Shown: piece after piece, positions 62,172 through 64,000 of the stretch | Layout: every line of letters starts with the position of its first letter | Numbering within the stretch: the stretch's first letter is position 1 | NCBI RefSeq assembly: GCF_042853465.1 | Contig: NZ_AP031497.1 | Span: 2,170,001-2,234,000, forward strand | Direction of reading: 5' to 3' | Source of the DNA: Simiduia litorea | GTDB taxonomy: Bacteria; Pseudomonadota; Gammaproteobacteria; Pseudomonadales; Cellvibrionaceae | DNA length: 64,000 bases | Notes under the pieces: model-generated | What the model was told of the DNA's origin: nothing | What the model saw: only the letters and a program-made list of their open reading frames with translations | Database searches by the model: none | Program-made: the position numbers and the translations under genes

Positions 62172-62199
62172 GCGTTTAACAAGCATAGGTCATAAATTC

Positions 62200-62910
62200 G
62201 TGAAATCGTTGTTAGCTATATTTAGTGTGCTTTTGGTCCTTTACGCGCCAGGACAAAGCTTCGGCGACCAACGCTGGCAAGCTATTGACGACATTGCTAA
62301 AGCCGTGGACGCCGCACTAGCAACCCATTACCTCTCCCTCTACCCGGATTACGACATCAAAATTGCCGTCAATGCGCCCGATAAGCGACTTAAGTTTCCT
62401 CAGTGTGACAATCAATTGACGGTGGATACGCAAAGCTTACCAAACGGCGGAGGCAACGCCACGACGCAAGTGAAATGCGATAGCGAGGCGCCTTGGTCAC
62501 TCTATGTCTCTGCAGCGATTGAAATTTGGGGTAACGCTGTCACGGCAAATACCAGCATAGCCCGTGGTCAAGTCATCGATGAAGAGAACTTAATCTTGGC
62601 ACGCACGAATATAGCGACTATCCGTAAAGGTAGCTTACTTAGCCTTGATGGGGCAAAAGGTCTAGAGGCCCGTCGTGCCATTCGGCCGCACCAAGTGATT
62701 AGAAGCCAAGATTTAATCGAGCCCTTAGTCATACGCCGAGGTGATGCCGTGCAAGTTGCGGCACTTCTAGGCAGTCTTCGGGTGATAACGCCTGGCACTG
62801 CGCTTGCCAATGGCCGTGTTGGAGAACATATAACGGTTACCAATAACGGCTCAAATCGTAAAGTTCGGGCTAAAGTTATTGCTGAAGGCCTAGTTGAAGT
62901 ACCTATGTAA
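62200..62910 (+). CDS. flgA: Flagellar P-ring assembly chaperone FlgA
   Basis: Periplasmic chaperone of 236 residues for P-ring formation, from GTG 62200. The signal peptide is about 1-22 (SLLAIFSVLLVLYAPGQSFG). A mixed N-terminal domain precedes the SAF-type C-terminal domain at about 108-235 (NTSIARGQVIDEENLILART, RRAIRPHQVIRSQDLIEPLV, GEHITVTNNGSNRKVRAKVI). Normal length. It is divergent from cheV. The following 287-base gap to flgM holds a FliA promoter and nothing else I recognise. Confidence 0.95.
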   Translation: MKSLLAIFSVLLVLYAPGQSFGDQRWQAIDDIAKAVDAALATHYLSLYPDYDIKIAVNAPDKRLKFPQCDNQLTVDTQSLPNGGGNATTQVKCDSEAPWSLYVSAAIEIWGNAVTANTSIARGQVIDEENLILARTNIATIRKGSLLSLDGAKGLEARRAIRPHQVIRSQDLIEPLVIRRGDAVQVAALLGSLRVITPGTALANGRVGEHITVTNNGSNRKVRAKVIAEGLVEVPM

Positions 62911-63027
62911 CGGCCTGCTGGACGCGATGAGTGGACACAGATTTTAAACGCCGTAATACCTAGCACTGCGTTAAACTCAATGCTAGTTTGTGCATAATCC
63001 ATCAGCAAAATAACGGCTAATTTCGAC

Positions 63028-63054
63028 TAAAGATCTTCATCAGTCTGCCGATAA
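63028..63054 (+). promoter_or_regulatory. Sigma-28 (FliA) promoter of flgM-flgN
   Basis: TAAA at 63028-63031, 15-base spacer, GCCGATAA at 63047-63054: a full match to the FliA consensus. It lies 144 bases before the flgM ATG. Confidence 0.92.
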
Positions 63055-63197
63055 CCCAGCAAGAATGGTTATTTTTACAACAGAGTTTCGATTAAGAAGC
63101 CAGTAGAGGCCACAGTTTACAAGGCGTTACTTGAACGTCGTCGCGCAGTGGACCAAGTCTAACGTTTATATTTAGGGTTAAGGATACAGAGGTTCAT

Positions 63198-63497
63198 ATG
63201 ATTATTGATCCCAAAGCTGGGCTAACAGGGCTTAGCAGCCAAAACAGCCAACGCGCTAGCCAAAAACCCGATGCAGAAAACGGGGGCAAAGCCAACAAAA
63301 TCGATGCTCCGAAGCTGGATAGCGTCCAATTGAGCGATCAGGCGCAGAGCCTCAAACGTCTTGAGGACAACATTGCCTCGGCGCCCGCGGTTAACGACGA
63401 TAAGGTAGCAACCCTACGTGCTGCTATTGCCGACGGAAGCTATCAAATCAATGCTGAACGTATTGCTGAGAAAATGCTAACCAGCGAAGGCATCTAG
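63198..63497 (+). CDS. flgM: Anti-sigma-28 factor FlgM
   Basis: Binds FliA and blocks late gene transcription until it is exported through the finished hook. It has 99 residues. The disordered N-terminus (PKAGLTGLSSQNSQRASQ) and the conserved C-terminal FliA-binding helices (LDSVQLSDQAQSLKRLED, then ATLRAAIADGSYQINAERIA, EKML) are typical. AGAGGTTC precedes the ATG by 7-8 bases. Placed under a perfect FliA promoter, it closes a feedback loop on its own partner. Confidence 0.95.
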   Translation: MIIDPKAGLTGLSSQNSQRASQKPDAENGGKANKIDAPKLDSVQLSDQAQSLKRLEDNIASAPAVNDDKVATLRAAIADGSYQINAERIAEKMLTSEGI

Positions 63498-63574
63498 TAA
63501 TTAACTCCGCGCTATAGTCCGTCGGCATAGTTCTTGCTGCGCTTAGGTATCACTAGGCGCAATGAGGAACGAAC

Positions 63575-64000
63575 ATGGCCACCCCACTCCCCTTTAAAAT
63601 TGCTCAAACCGTCCAACAAGAACTAAATGCCGCAAACGCGCTTTTCGATCTACTGCAGCAAGAGTCTGATGCGCTTGGCAGCCGAGATACAGAATTGCTG
63701 GCAACAATCATCGAACGCAAAAATCAGGAGCTAGTAAATCTTGCGCAAGGTGCAAATAAGCGCTTTACCATCCTCACAGAGCAAAAACTAACCCATAACC
63801 AGCAAAACTGGATGCTGCTGCTAGGGCGCTGTAGAGATGAAAAACTGCTCCAACAATGGCGCGCCTTAGAGCAGCAAATTAAGGCTTGCAAACAGGAAAA
63901 TGAAACCAACGGCAAGCTGCTGGCCCGAAGCCAGCGAGTTCTAGCCAAACTCACCGGTGTTTTGCGCGGGCAAGCAGAAAGCAATCAAGAGCTCTACAAC
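63575..64000 (+). CDS. flgN: Flagellar chaperone FlgN, 3' end outside window
   Basis: Export chaperone for the junction proteins FlgK and FlgL. The frame is open for 142 codons to the window edge. The sequence begins MATPLPFKIAQTVQQELNAA and is almost wholly helical, with ESDALGSRDTELLATIIERK and KQENETNGKLLARSQRVLAK, the pattern of FlgN. Its start lies 77 bases after flgM, with TGAGGAAC upstream. Given the enlarged FlgK and FlgL here, its clients are unusually large. Confidence 0.9.
   Translation, partial: MATPLPFKIAQTVQQELNAANALFDLLQQESDALGSRDTELLATIIERKNQELVNLAQGANKRFTILTEQKLTHNQQNWMLLLGRCRDEKLLQQWRALEQQIKACKQENETNGKLLARSQRVLAKLTGVLRGQAESNQELYN

Noticed and set aside
1..64000. Prophage, insertion sequence, CRISPR array, tRNA or rRNA
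   Set aside because: Read through on both strands; no transposase or integrase frames, no direct-repeat arrays and no tRNA-like cloverleaf or rRNA sequence were recognised.

Overview
The window is chromosomal core DNA from a polarly flagellated gammaproteobacterium, most likely of the Pseudomonadales/Cellvibrionales type. This is an inference from gene content and order. The chemotaxis genes follow the Pseudomonas/Vibrio polar-flagellum order. The cluster yciK-mupP-ubiG-mtaD-gyrA-pheA-tyrA/aroA, with fused TyrA-AroA, and the cluster ftsK-lolA-rarA-crcB-serS-cysG beside trxB-aat-bpt-infA both match Pseudomonas neighbourhoods. Isocitrate dehydrogenase is the monomeric type. I see no prophage, insertion sequence, CRISPR array, rRNA or tRNA.

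Layout. (1) 1-10.2 kb: end of fliA, cheY, cheZ, cheA, cheB, motC, motD, parC, parP, cheW, a DUF2802 gene and a lipoprotein gene, all on +. They encode the chemotaxis core, a second stator and the ParC/ParP system that places arrays at the pole. (2) 10.2-13.7 kb, minus: yciK, mupP, ubiG, mtaD. (3) 14-24 kb, plus: gyrA, pheA, cysC, tyrA-aroA, manB, galU, rfbB. (4) 24-31.6 kb: a gene-poor stretch with a decayed reading frame, a kelch lipoprotein, monomeric icd, prc and xthA. (5) 31.6-36 kb, minus: a hybrid kinase-like membrane protein whose kinase core looks degenerate, a small Arg-rich protein and a chemoreceptor with a FliA-type promoter. (6) 36-43.5 kb, minus: cysG, serS, crcB, rarA, lolA, ftsK. 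(7) 43.7-46.4 kb, plus: trxB, aat, bpt, infA. (8) 46.4-64 kb: the flagellar axial-structure region. flgBCDE and flgFGHIJKL, then cheV-cheR, lie on the minus strand; flgA and flgM-flgN lie on the plus strand.

The flagellar promoters can be read directly. There are GG-N10-GC (sigma-54) elements before flgB, flgF and flgA. There are TAAA/TCAA-N15-GCCGATAA-like (sigma-28, FliA) elements before flgM, the chemoreceptor gene and, less certainly, cheV. This matches a four-tier hierarchy in which FlgM holds FliA until hook completion.

Main points of interest: the kinase-like protein lacks the phospho-acceptor His, the N-box Asn, the G1 glycines and its first receiver Asp, but keeps a canonical C-terminal receiver. 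FlgE (820 aa) and FlgK (1057 aa) are about twice usual size and share a recognisably homologous inserted module. CheA carries a repeated ITDDEFEALLDQLHGKGKGP-type motif where P2 would be, next to parC/parP. A stand-alone cysC sits between pheA and tyrA-aroA, where Pseudomonas has a hisC paralogue.
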